A DNA stretch of 44,531 bases from Lentisphaerae bacterium ADurb.Bin242 (lineage in GTDB: Bacteria > Verrucomicrobiota > Lentisphaeria > Victivallales > UBA1829), in contig MWCA01000049.1 of assembly GCA_002069785.1 (NCBI GenBank), forward strand, positions 1-44,531. Direction: 5' to 3'. The notes below the pieces were generated by a model. The model was not told where the DNA came from, made no database searches, and was given only the letters and a program-made list of their open reading frames with translations. The stretch's first letter is position 1. Each line of letters opens with the position of its first letter. Both the position numbers and the translations under genes were made by a program. Of this stretch, positions 1-7,969 are shown piece after piece.

Positions 1-385
1 ACACCCGGACTCCCGCCTTCCGCGCCAGCGATACGATTTCCTCCATGTTTTTCCGGTAAGCCGCCGGATCGCCTTTCTTATACAGGTCGCTTCGTCCGCA
101 CTGGATCGTCACCCAGTCCGGTTTTTTCTCCAGCACCCGTTTTTTGAATTCGGAAACATATTGTCCGCTGGTCATCCAGCCGACGCCCGCCGGAATTCTT
201 TTTACCGGAATGCCGTTCGCTTCCAGCCCGCAGACCGTCAGGTTGACATACCCGGCCGGATAGTTCCCGAGCGAGGTGATGGTGTCCCCGAAAAAGGCGA
301 TTTTCATTCCGCTCCGGACAAGGGGCTCTCCGGCGCCCGCCGCGAGGAATACGGCCAGAACTGGAAGAATGATCCACTTGCTCAT
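1..385 (-). CDS. SGNH/GDSL-hydrolase-like protein, catalytic residues replaced (3' end cut by window)
   Basis: Partial gene; only the first 128 codons are inside the window. The ATG at 385 overlaps the stop of the upstream SGNH gene as ATGA, so translation is probably coupled. A hydrophobic N-terminus (about residues 1-19) looks like a signal peptide, so the protein is probably exported. The fold is recognisable by comparison with its neighbour, with which it aligns throughout (RSGMKIAFFGDTIT versus RSGARIAFMGDSIT). In block I the family serine of GDS is threonine (T35), and in block III the G-x-N-D motif reads GRSD, with serine at the position of the oxyanion-hole asparagine. The Asp/His block lies beyond the left edge. 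What is seen suggests a catalytically altered or inactive paralogue, perhaps a binding partner of the neighbouring esterase; this role is inference. Confidence 0.8.
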   Translation of the reverse strand, partial: MSKWIILPVLAVFLAAGAGEPLVRSGMKIAFFGDTITSLGNYPAGYVNLTVCGLEANGIPVKRIPAGVGWMTSGQYVSEFKKRVLEKKPDWVTIQCGRSDLYKKGDPAAYRKNMEEIVSLARKAGVRV

Positions 386-1212
386 TTTCGCGTCTCCTTT
401 TCCGGCAGGAGCTTGCCGAGATATTCCGGAAGCGTCTGCCCGCTCCGGTAAGCGTCTCTGGAAAGTTCCTCATATTCGGCCAGCGTCAGGTTCACCGGCT
501 CCGCGCCGACGGTTTTCATCCATTCCGCGCGGGCCTTCGCAATCTGAGGCTCGCTGAATCCGAATCCCCGCAACACACTCTCCGCCATCAGGAGGTTGCC
601 GAACGGCGTCATGTGAAGGCCGTCCACGGTGATGATGTTTTTCTTCATCTGCGGGTATTTCTCCCGCAGCGTCCGGAGCCGTTCGCGCATGTCGGCGTTC
701 AGGTCCACAAGGATACATCCCTTCTCCTTTGCCAGCCGCCGGAGAAACGCATTGTAGCCGAGGGCTTTCATATTCTGCGGATTGGAAAGGTCTTCCCGGA
801 TCAGGGTCGCGGTCAGAATATACACCTTGATTCCCGCCTTCTGCGCACGGTCGACCATTTCCGTCATGTTCTTTTCATATTCCGCAAGGGGGACTCCCTG
901 GCCGACGTCGTTCACGCCGCTGTTGAGCGTCATCACCGTGGCGTTTTTGGAGATCACCGTGCGCTCGAGACGGGGAAGCATCTGGCGTGAACTCTGATTG
1001 CTGATTCCCGCGCCAATCCCGGCGGCCTGAATGCCGTTGACCTCCAGTCCTTTCATGACCAGGGAGCAGTATCCCGTTTTCCAGAATCCCATGTCCGTGA
1101 TGGAATCTCCCATGAAAGCAATCCGGGCGCCGGAACGAATCTCCGGATTCTGTGCGTAAACAACGGGAAGGGAAAGGAGCAAGGACACAAAAAACAGCCC
1201 TTTCGCATACAT
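382..1212 (-). CDS. SGNH/GDSL-type esterase, secreted
   Basis: 276-residue SGNH hydrolase with an N-terminal signal peptide (about residues 1-20, ending VVYA). The four family blocks are visible: GDS with nucleophile S37, a glycine block around residues 65-70, G-x-N-D with N101, and D197-G-L-H200. Members of this family remove O-acetyl or other acyl groups from sugars and lipids; in this locus a carbohydrate O-acetyl esterase acting outside the cytoplasm is the best inference. A good ribosome binding site (AGGAGA) precedes the ATG at 1212. It is the second gene of the minus-strand unit that starts with a pseudopilin, and its stop overlaps the start of a degenerate SGNH paralogue by four bases. 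Confidence 0.9.
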   Translation of the reverse strand: MYAKGLFFVSLLLSLPVVYAQNPEIRSGARIAFMGDSITDMGFWKTGYCSLVMKGLEVNGIQAAGIGAGISNQSSRQMLPRLERTVISKNATVMTLNSGVNDVGQGVPLAEYEKNMTEMVDRAQKAGIKVYILTATLIREDLSNPQNMKALGYNAFLRRLAKEKGCILVDLNADMRERLRTLREKYPQMKKNIITVDGLHMTPFGNLLMAESVLRGFGFSEPQIAKARAEWMKTVGAEPVNLTLAEYEELSRDAYRSGQTLPEYLGKLLPEKETRK

Positions 1213-1254
1213 CGTTTGTTCTCCTGTTTTAAGAAATGTCCGGGATGCCCCGGC

Positions 1255-2100
1255 TCAGTTCATCTGACAGTTCATGATCCGGTCCGTGCTGGCGTAGCCG
1301 GTATTGGTGCCGGCATTGTTCGCGTTGCTCGGAAAATTGTCCCGCCGGCTATGGGAAAGGGTCCGGAGCGTTTCCTGTCCCACATGTCCGTCGACATACA
1401 GGGTATTGGAACGCTGCGCATGACGGTAACAGGCTCCCTCCTGCGTGTATTGGTAATGTCCGCCGCTGCACGGGGGAGCCGTGGTGTGCTGATCGCAGAG
1501 GACAAGGCTGCGGGAAGGGGATTTCACATTGCCGTTTTTGAGGCTGGCATAGACGGTCGTCGAGATTTTGAAGTCCAGCCCGCCGAACAAATAGGCGTTG
1601 AAGCCGTAACTGACATAAGCCAAATTGTGATAGGTGTCCGGATTGACTACTTTAACGGCGTCGTTGGCGAGCCGCGAGGGGCATTGGAAGACTTTCGGGA
1701 GCGGTTTCTGATAGGAAGACCTCACATTGCTCCGCTGGACGAGATAGGGAAGCAGACAGCCGCCCCATTGCAGCGGCCCGTTCGCTCTTGCGTTGGCGCT
1801 GTCGCCGTCCGCGACCGTCCCCGATTGGGACAGGCACATGAAATAATCCCGGTTGTCGCTCGTGTAAGCGTAAAACGGAATCCCGAGCTGCTTGAGGTTG
1901 GAAACACAGTTGACGCTCCGGGCGATGGCCCTCGCCTTGTTCAAGGCGGGCAGAAGCATTCCGGCCAGAATCGCGATGATTGCAATCACGACGAGGAGTT
2001 CTATAAGGGTGAAATTCATGTGTTTCCGGGGTCCCGCTGCTTTCCCGGAAAACCGTTCCGTCTTCCGATTTCTTCTGCTTTCCCATGATTTCCGCTTCAT
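1255..2100 (-). CDS. Pseudopilin-like protein with prepilin N-terminal methylation segment
   Basis: 281 residues. After a basic leader of about 28-30 residues comes FTLIELL and a hydrophobic helix (about residues 31-50) ending in LLPALNKAR, the signature of type II secretion/type IV pilin-like proteins processed by prepilin peptidase. The body contains the LYVDGHVG element near the C-terminus, seen in the large pseudopilin families of Lentisphaerae and Planctomycetes. The residue before the expected cleavage site is Asn, not the usual Gly. The ATG at 2100 has an AGGAG site at good spacing; an internal ATG just before NFTLIE would give a leader of only two residues and lacks a clear site. It is the first gene of a unit with two SGNH hydrolases and sits behind the shared promoter/operator, so it appears co-regulated with glycan degradation. 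Role unknown; surface display or glycan contact is speculation. Confidence 0.88.
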   Translation of the reverse strand: MKRKSWESRRNRKTERFSGKAAGPRKHMNFTLIELLVVIAIIAILAGMLLPALNKARAIARSVNCVSNLKQLGIPFYAYTSDNRDYFMCLSQSGTVADGDSANARANGPLQWGGCLLPYLVQRSNVRSSYQKPLPKVFQCPSRLANDAVKVVNPDTYHNLAYVSYGFNAYLFGGLDFKISTTVYASLKNGNVKSPSRSLVLCDQHTTAPPCSGGHYQYTQEGACYRHAQRSNTLYVDGHVGQETLRTLSHSRRDNFPSNANNAGTNTGYASTDRIMNCQMN

Positions 2101-2142
2101 TTTTCGGTCTCCTGTATGAAAGAAGGTATTTTACGATCTTTC

Positions 2143-2174
2143 ATGTATTATAATGGTATTATTATGTTTGTCAA
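2143..2174 (-). promoter_or_regulatory. Sigma70-like promoter with shared operator (site A)
   Basis: On the minus strand a perfect TTGACA (2169-2174) lies 16 bp from a perfect TATAAT (2147-2152). The spacer and -10 overlap the 19-bp element TAATACCAnnAnAATACAT, which holds two AATAC half-sites 11 bp apart in direct orientation. The same element occurs at 11222-11245 and 24793-24816, each time in front of a minus-strand unit of this locus. It should drive the pseudopilin/SGNH unit and be a target of the nearby GntR-type regulator (inference). Confidence 0.75.
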
Positions 2175-2184
2175 GTTGTTTTAT

Positions 2185-2204
2185 AAAAAAATTCGATTTT
2201 TTTT
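2185..2204 (-). terminator. A/T hairpin at the end of the glycosidase unit
   Basis: A run of seven or eight A and a run of eight T flank a tiny loop, giving an all-A/T inverted repeat about 70 bp after the stop of the clan-A glycosidase gene and just before promoter site A. It could end the upstream unit in either direction, but it has no GC stem, so its strength is doubtful. Confidence 0.3.
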
Positions 2205-2275
2205 GAAACCCGGTGTGGATTCTTCCCGCCGGCCGGTTCTCAACGGAAATATTTCCCGGAGGACGTCTTTCCGGT

Positions 2276-3838
2276 TCAGTTTCCGCTGAACAGAGAGGCA
2301 TCCGAAATGAAAACCGGATAATCCGGAAGGGAGATCGGCCCGAACTCCTGCGCGCCGATGAAAGAACCGAAGTTCATGTTCCGGCGGGGATTTCCGTCCC
2401 GGAACCCATAGACGTTCCGGCGGATCGGATCGATGAAAATCGGTTCGCGGAGCAACGGTGCATCCTCCGTCACGACCTGAATCATTCCGGGAACGGTCTG
2501 CGCGGAAATCTCCACGTTTTCCGGCAGCCAGAGCGCAAAAACCGGGATTCCTTTCCGGCGCAGGGAAAGCGTCTTGACGCTGAACGGAAGAACGCTGCAA
2601 AACTGCTGTTTCCGAAGCGGCGTAAACGCGCAGAAGTATTCCGGCGCAGTCTCCAGGCCGTCGAAAAGCCAACCGAGGGACTGCATCGCAAAGTAAGCAA
2701 GTTTCGGACGGTTTTCGCGCGCGTGGATGATTCCGTAATGCGAATCGCCGCCATCCGGATAATAGCAGAGCAGGTCGGTTGCGGTGAAGAAGGACGTCAG
2801 GGAACAGCCGCAGGCAATGTCGCTGACATGACGCCGCACAAGATATTTGGCCTGGTTGTATTCGGACGGCATGGCGAAAAGGGCGCTTTTTCCGCTGGCA
2901 CGCCCGCTTTCCCCCTCCCACACCTCCAGCTTTTTTCCGGGAATTTCGAGGTTGGCGCGGATATGGGCGACCCGTTCCGGAAGGAAATCCTCGGGGTTGT
3001 TTCCGTAGAAATGATAGCTGAAAACATCGATGACCTCGCCGAGCCTGTTTTTTCCGAGTTCGCGGATATAGGTGGTCCCGGTCTGCGCGACATCGGCAAT
3101 GATCCGGGCGTCGGGAAGGACACTCCGTACAACGGACGCGGTATCCCGGACAAATTCCACATAATCGCGGGCTGCTTTCGGAATCCCTTCCGTGACAGCG
3201 ACATTCCGGTTGTTCCGGAGCCAGAACGCTTCCGGTTCGTTCCAGACTTCCCATTCGGAGACTCTGCCTCCGAAATGCGTTGTCAGCGCGGCGACATAAC
3301 GCCGCCAGGCGGTCATGGATTCTTCTCCGTGATAAAACGGAGTTTCCGCCACATATCCGCGAGCCCATCCGGGAACCGTTTTCCCGGTCTTCCGCGCCTC
3401 TTCCCACGCGACCGCATACTCCCGGTTCGGGGTATAGAGCGGATTCCCGTAGCTGAGGCTGAACCAGGTACGGATCCCGATGGAGGCAAGACCGTCCACC
3501 ACCTCGTCCAGCCAGCCAAAATCGAACTGTCCCGGAACCGTCTCGCAGCGCATCCAGCCGGTCTGGCAGCGGGCATGCTTCACGCCGGATTCCGCCAGCC
3601 AGGGAAATGTTTTCGACGGCTCAAAAGTGCGGCGGTCCAGGGTTTCAAAACCGATCCCGAGGGGCGACCCGGAAATGTCCGCGCTTTTTTTATGCGGCAT
3701 CCTTCCCGCAAATTCCAGAAAAGGAACGGACGCCAGCGGATCGGGGTTGAAATCGTATTCCGCGCACTCTCCCTCCGAAACGGGCGGAAGGAAAGCGGAT
3801 TGGAATTCCGAAAGTCTTTTTTTGAGCTCGTCAAGCAT
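2276..3838 (-). CDS. Clan-A glycoside hydrolase (GH39-like), cytoplasmic
   Basis: 520 residues, no signal peptide. The (beta/alpha)8 pattern of clan-A retaining glycosidases is visible: WNEPE at residues 199-203 carries the likely acid/base E201 at the end of strand 4, and VWEGESG around 306-312 carries the likely nucleophile (E310, less likely E308) at strand 7. Aromatic and histidine residues between them (SYHFYG) fit strand 6. The closest feel is GH39 or a related family, but the exact family and substrate cannot be fixed by eye. I chose the ATG at 3838 because the longer open frame to 3928 would overlap the preceding gene by 62 bases. It is the last gene of the M20/GH35/GH20 unit, so it probably trims oligosaccharides after import. 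Confidence 0.85.
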   Translation of the reverse strand: MLDELKKRLSEFQSAFLPPVSEGECAEYDFNPDPLASVPFLEFAGRMPHKKSADISGSPLGIGFETLDRRTFEPSKTFPWLAESGVKHARCQTGWMRCETVPGQFDFGWLDEVVDGLASIGIRTWFSLSYGNPLYTPNREYAVAWEEARKTGKTVPGWARGYVAETPFYHGEESMTAWRRYVAALTTHFGGRVSEWEVWNEPEAFWLRNNRNVAVTEGIPKAARDYVEFVRDTASVVRSVLPDARIIADVAQTGTTYIRELGKNRLGEVIDVFSYHFYGNNPEDFLPERVAHIRANLEIPGKKLEVWEGESGRASGKSALFAMPSEYNQAKYLVRRHVSDIACGCSLTSFFTATDLLCYYPDGGDSHYGIIHARENRPKLAYFAMQSLGWLFDGLETAPEYFCAFTPLRKQQFCSVLPFSVKTLSLRRKGIPVFALWLPENVEISAQTVPGMIQVVTEDAPLLREPIFIDPIRRNVYGFRDGNPRRNMNFGSFIGAQEFGPISLPDYPVFISDASLFSGN

Positions 3839-3866
3839 GTTGTTTCCCTTTCCTGGAAGCGGTTTT

Positions 3867-6062
3867 TCAGCGGCGGGAATGCGCCTTGGAGCCATGAACC
3901 TTTCCGGATCGGGCGTCCGTCCGGGCAAGAAGCGCCTTGCAGTTGACCGCCTTCTCCATCAGCAGTACGGGTGTATAAAAATAATGGTTGCTCGCCTCGA
4001 ATCCGATGCACGCGTCCTTGCATTGGAGGCCCGCCGCCGTCTCTGCCAGTTCGATCTCGTCCAGCAGCAGGGCGCGGAGCGGCTTCGCATTCGCGGCGGG
4101 GTTTTCCCGGAGCCGGATGAACTCGATCTGGTTCCAGGTGCTTTTCAGATGACAGTAAGCCGCGAGGGAGTATCGTTTCAGCTCGTCAAAATTGGGGCGG
4201 AATCCGTCCGGAACGAGGGGCTCGGCCTTTTCGAGAACTTTCAATCCCTCCGCCCATCCGGCGGCCATGCGGGCGAACGCGCGGGAAAAGAGCTCCCCGG
4301 AATATTTACCGCGCCATTTGGCAAGGTCGTCGTAAGGGAAGCCGACCATGGTTGCGGAGTAATGGGTGGGAGCCGGAAACAGAAGGTTCATGGGACCGCA
4401 GTTCACCGGCGCAAAATAGATGGCGGAAACAAAATCGAACGGGAAGCCGGCAAACGCACGGCTGAATTCCGCGGTCGCCTCGAAAAGATGCGGGACGGCT
4501 TTTTCCCCGTACAGGGAACGCAGGACCTCCTCTTTGGACCGGGAGAAAAGCGCCAGCAGCGGGGATGGCCCGCCCCCGTGGGTCCAGCAGAGCATGAAAT
4601 CGTCGATTCCAACCGTGCGGAGACGGTCGATGTGCTCCCGGATCAGGTCGAAAACGGGAAGATACGGAATCGCGCTCAATTCCCAGGAATTGTTGACCTG
4701 AATTTTGGCCGCATTCCGCAGTCCCGCCCGGGTTCCCGCTTTCCAGACCTTTCGGGCGTAGCAGCCGGGTCCGGGATGCGAAATGGAGTAATCGATCACC
4801 TCGCTCTTCACGCCTTCGCAATCCGTCCGGACGCCCCATTCGCTGACGGCAAGGACCGTGACATTGCCTTTGAGCCGGCGGACAATGTTGTCGATCCAGT
4901 CTTCCTCCCACGCCCACGAATGGGCGAGATGCCTTGCCTTCGGACTGGCTTCCGCCATGCCTTCGGTAAACGTATTGACAACCTCGGCGATAATCTCCTC
5001 CGAAGACCGGAGGGAACAGCGCGGGCACTCGTCTTTGCGCCCCTGCGACGCACAGTTCGTCGGATTCTCCGAACGGGTGATGGTGAGGATTCCCGCCAGC
5101 GCCGGACATTCCGTGAAGAGGCGCTTCATCGCGCCCCGCAGAAAATCGCGCACTTCGGGCCGCGAAGTGCAAAGGGAGATCGCGCCGTTTGGAAAGTCCA
5201 GCCCTTTGAGACCGTCGAACGCCGGGGCGAATTCCGCCGGAACCGTGCGGGGTTCGTTGAAGTAAAGATAGATTCCGATTCCGAAGTTCGCGGCCCGCTC
5301 CGAAATGCGGTTCAGGTTCCGCATCCGCCGTTCCCGGCCTTCCGACATCCCCGGCGCGCGTTCCCACGGCGCCAGCTTGTACAGCAGCGCCTGGAACCAG
5401 AGCGCATTGATTCCGGAATCCGCATATTCCGCAAGCATTTTTTCGGAAAAGTTTTCCAGCGAATCGTCCGACAGCGGATCTCCGCAGCCTGCCGAATAGG
5501 GATAACTCAACCGCAGGCCGCCGCAGGATTCCGGCGGTTTCAGGGAAGCCCTTTTTCCGAAACAGAACGGCGTGAACTTCCCCATTTCCACCGCGTCAAA
5601 ATGCGAACGGACAAAGGCCCCGATCTCCTTCATCCGGCGGATTTCCGCGGCAGAAAAATCGTGCCAGCGCAATTCCTCCGCGGCCGGCTTCAGGCCGCCG
5701 AGCTTGCCGAAAAGAAAATCATCCTCTTTCAGCCGGAATTTCAGTTCCGCGGCGGAAATGTCCAGGAGCTCCAGAAGCTGGCTGTAAGGAAGGAGATGCC
5801 AGTTCTGCCGCAGAAGGGAAATATATCCCCTCTCCCGGAAAATCCCGGGGTCCACGCACGGAAAGGCGGGCAATCCCATCCAGCCGGACGCTTCCGCGAT
5901 TTTTTCAACGGACGTCCCCAGCAGCGCGGCCAGTTTTCCGGGGGAAACAAAGCCGTGGTTGCGGAAAAGAAAACACGCCAGGCGGTTCGGAAAATGATCG
6001 AAACGCAATGGTTCCGGCGCGCTTCCGACGGGAAGATCGAGGGGAGCGGCATTCCGATTCAT
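3867..6062 (-). CDS. Unassigned large protein, probably a glycosidase-like TIM barrel
   Basis: 731 residues, no signal peptide, not confidently placed in any family. The first ~150 residues contain two short helix-turn-helix-like stretches (around VSPGKLAALLGTSVEKIAE and LLELLDISAAELKF). The middle part reads like a (beta/alpha)8 barrel of the GH20-like kind: an ALWFQALLYKLAPWE segment, YLYFNEP, a Cys pair in DECPRC, and HSWAWEEDW. The C-terminal ~200 residues are helical with many leucines. The start ATG at 6062 overlaps the stop of the GH20 gene (ATGA), so the two are translationally coupled and probably act on the same imported glycan. A catalytic pair cannot be assigned with confidence; it could also be a binding or regulatory protein because of its N-terminus. 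Confidence 0.7.
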   Translation of the reverse strand: MNRNAAPLDLPVGSAPEPLRFDHFPNRLACFLFRNHGFVSPGKLAALLGTSVEKIAEASGWMGLPAFPCVDPGIFRERGYISLLRQNWHLLPYSQLLELLDISAAELKFRLKEDDFLFGKLGGLKPAAEELRWHDFSAAEIRRMKEIGAFVRSHFDAVEMGKFTPFCFGKRASLKPPESCGGLRLSYPYSAGCGDPLSDDSLENFSEKMLAEYADSGINALWFQALLYKLAPWERAPGMSEGRERRMRNLNRISERAANFGIGIYLYFNEPRTVPAEFAPAFDGLKGLDFPNGAISLCTSRPEVRDFLRGAMKRLFTECPALAGILTITRSENPTNCASQGRKDECPRCSLRSSEEIIAEVVNTFTEGMAEASPKARHLAHSWAWEEDWIDNIVRRLKGNVTVLAVSEWGVRTDCEGVKSEVIDYSISHPGPGCYARKVWKAGTRAGLRNAAKIQVNNSWELSAIPYLPVFDLIREHIDRLRTVGIDDFMLCWTHGGGPSPLLALFSRSKEEVLRSLYGEKAVPHLFEATAEFSRAFAGFPFDFVSAIYFAPVNCGPMNLLFPAPTHYSATMVGFPYDDLAKWRGKYSGELFSRAFARMAAGWAEGLKVLEKAEPLVPDGFRPNFDELKRYSLAAYCHLKSTWNQIEFIRLRENPAANAKPLRALLLDEIELAETAAGLQCKDACIGFEASNHYFYTPVLLMEKAVNCKALLARTDARSGKVHGSKAHSRR

Positions 6063-7927
6063 GATCCGGTCTTTCCTTGTCTGGAAACGGGTTTCAGGGC
6101 AAGCGTGAGCCCGTGAAGCTCCGCCGCCTTGGCGCGGTCGAGGAACTGCTCGCGGACCTTCCGCGTTCCCAGGAAGGCGAAATTGATGTCGGGGCTCAAC
6201 GCCAGTTCCGGATGCTCCACATGCCCGCAGGTTTCAAGCACGCCCGACGGAACGAACTCCCCTTCCGGAGTGACCGCCGAAAGATAGCACAGCCCCTCCC
6301 CCGCGTAACCGGAGCATTCCAGGCGGACCACCTCGACGGTTCGATTTTCCGGAATGAAAAAATAACGCTCGAAAAAAGTGTCCGTCCCATGCTTGAAACA
6401 TCCGTTTGCCACTTCCAGCGGCGTCCCGTCCGAAAAAAGGATGAGCTTCGTCCGCATGGCGCTCCAGCCGTCGGGCAGGGCGAAAAGACAGCGCAGGATT
6501 CCTTTTTTCCGCACGGATTCCTCAAAGTCATGCAGCGCCGCCAGCCAGCGTCCGGTCATCCGGCGGATCGGAACGGCGTCCGTTTTCCGGCGGAATCGCG
6601 CCGCTTTCCGGGCATATTCTTTTCCGAGGACTTCCACCTCTTCCGCGATGTTCCCGAGAGCTTCGCCCGGCTGTTTTTTGAGAAGCTTCCAGCAGGCGAT
6701 CCTGGAACGTTCGGCAAGAATTTTGAATCGGCAACCGGTCCGCATGTCCTCCAGAACCCGTTTTCCCGTTTCCGTTTTGACCTCTCCCGCAAACCGGGAA
6801 AAAACCTCCCGCATCGTCTGAAGCGAAGCCGACGGTTTCGGATCGGGGCCGAAAAAGGAAAAGCAGAGCAGCGAATCCAGCCCGATGGAAGGATTGCCCC
6901 TGACAAGAACGGCATATTGGGCGACGGCGGAAAGAAACAGAGGATCATTGATCCCGAAAAGCCTCCGAGCGGCGGATTCCATGGCGTTTTCCGTTCCATG
7001 CCAGAGCTGTCCGGCCGCCGCCGTCACCGGGAAAAATTTGTACAGGAGAGAGGTTTTCTTATCCCATGAGGTCAGAAGCGCGCCCGCCGGATGATACCGG
7101 CCCGCATACGCCGTGAACGAGGCGATGTTGGACCACGAAAAATCAGCGGGAGCGATGAGATACTCGAACCCGAGTTTTTCATACAGGGCGAACGGGTCGA
7201 AGAAACGGAGATTCTCGAAATGGCTCTGGTAACCGGATACGTTTTCCTGATACTGCCAGCTGACCAGGAGAACGTCGCGGGGGAGTCCCGCGAGAGCGTC
7301 CGGATAAAATTCGAACATGTCGTCCCACAGCATCATGCGCTTCCCGCATTTTCCAGTGATGACCCCGTGAATGAACTTGAAATGATCCAGATAAAGTTCT
7401 TGTTCTCCTTCGAACGAACGGGCTTTCGGACGGCAGAGGGAACAATAACCGATGTCCCAGGCCTCGTCGCCGCCGACGTGCATGAACGGAGTCCGCTCGA
7501 AAATCGCGGCGGTTTCCGTAAGATACGCTTCCAGGAAATCACGCGTTTTCCGGAGAGACGGACAGAACACATGGCTGTTCCCGGCCGCGCCCGAACGCCC
7601 GGCGATCCCTTCCCGGAGTTCGGAATACGAGGCGAATTTTTTCTGTTTCAGAAGAAGTTCCGCGTGTCCGAGCGTCGCCAGTCCGGGTACGACATCGATG
7701 CCTTTTTCCGCGGCATGACCGATGATCTCCCGCAGCTCCTCCGGGGAGTATCCTTCTTTTTCGCCGGGATCAAACGCCTTGGTCCGGATTCTCCATTCCA
7801 GATAAAGAAACAGGGTGTTGTAATGGTTTTCCGATATGAAATCGATGAACTCCCGGATAAAGAAAACCGTCTCCATCTGACGGGCCAGATCCAGTTGTAC
7901 CGCCCGGATTTTGTATTCAGCGCTCAC
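6059..7927 (-). CDS. GH20-family beta-N-acetylhexosaminidase-like enzyme, cytoplasmic
   Basis: 622 residues. The GH20 signature HVGGDEAWD lies at residues 150-158, giving the catalytic pair D154-E155, in which Asp positions the substrate N-acetyl group and Glu is the acid. GH20 enzymes release terminal GlcNAc or GalNAc by substrate-assisted catalysis. The chain starts directly with the barrel (VQLDLARQ), without the usual N-terminal alpha/beta domain and without a signal peptide, and carries about 280 extra C-terminal residues of helical and beta type. A Cys-x2-Cys follows the catalytic pair. The start is a GTG at 7927 with a strong GGGAGG site. It lies between GH35 and an unassigned barrel protein and overlaps the latter by four bases. 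It supports N-acetylhexosamine-containing glycans as the target of the locus. Confidence 0.9.
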   Translation of the reverse strand: MSAEYKIRAVQLDLARQMETVFFIREFIDFISENHYNTLFLYLEWRIRTKAFDPGEKEGYSPEELREIIGHAAEKGIDVVPGLATLGHAELLLKQKKFASYSELREGIAGRSGAAGNSHVFCPSLRKTRDFLEAYLTETAAIFERTPFMHVGGDEAWDIGYCSLCRPKARSFEGEQELYLDHFKFIHGVITGKCGKRMMLWDDMFEFYPDALAGLPRDVLLVSWQYQENVSGYQSHFENLRFFDPFALYEKLGFEYLIAPADFSWSNIASFTAYAGRYHPAGALLTSWDKKTSLLYKFFPVTAAAGQLWHGTENAMESAARRLFGINDPLFLSAVAQYAVLVRGNPSIGLDSLLCFSFFGPDPKPSASLQTMREVFSRFAGEVKTETGKRVLEDMRTGCRFKILAERSRIACWKLLKKQPGEALGNIAEEVEVLGKEYARKAARFRRKTDAVPIRRMTGRWLAALHDFEESVRKKGILRCLFALPDGWSAMRTKLILFSDGTPLEVANGCFKHGTDTFFERYFFIPENRTVEVVRLECSGYAGEGLCYLSAVTPEGEFVPSGVLETCGHVEHPELALSPDINFAFLGTRKVREQFLDRAKAAELHGLTLALKPVSRQGKTGS

Positions 7928-7969
7928 AAGAGCCTCCCGTGTTGGGTTTTATTTCGGAAAGAATGCGCC

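Noticed and set aside
1240..1253. Small GC hairpin between the pseudopilin and SGNH genes as terminator
   Set aside because: Five-base stem without T-run, and the downstream gene has no promoter of its own; more likely read through.
3480..6116. 878-codon plus-strand frame opposite the glycosidase genes
   Set aside because: Arg/Pro-rich antisense shadow without domains or ribosome binding site; the minus-strand genes have clear motifs.
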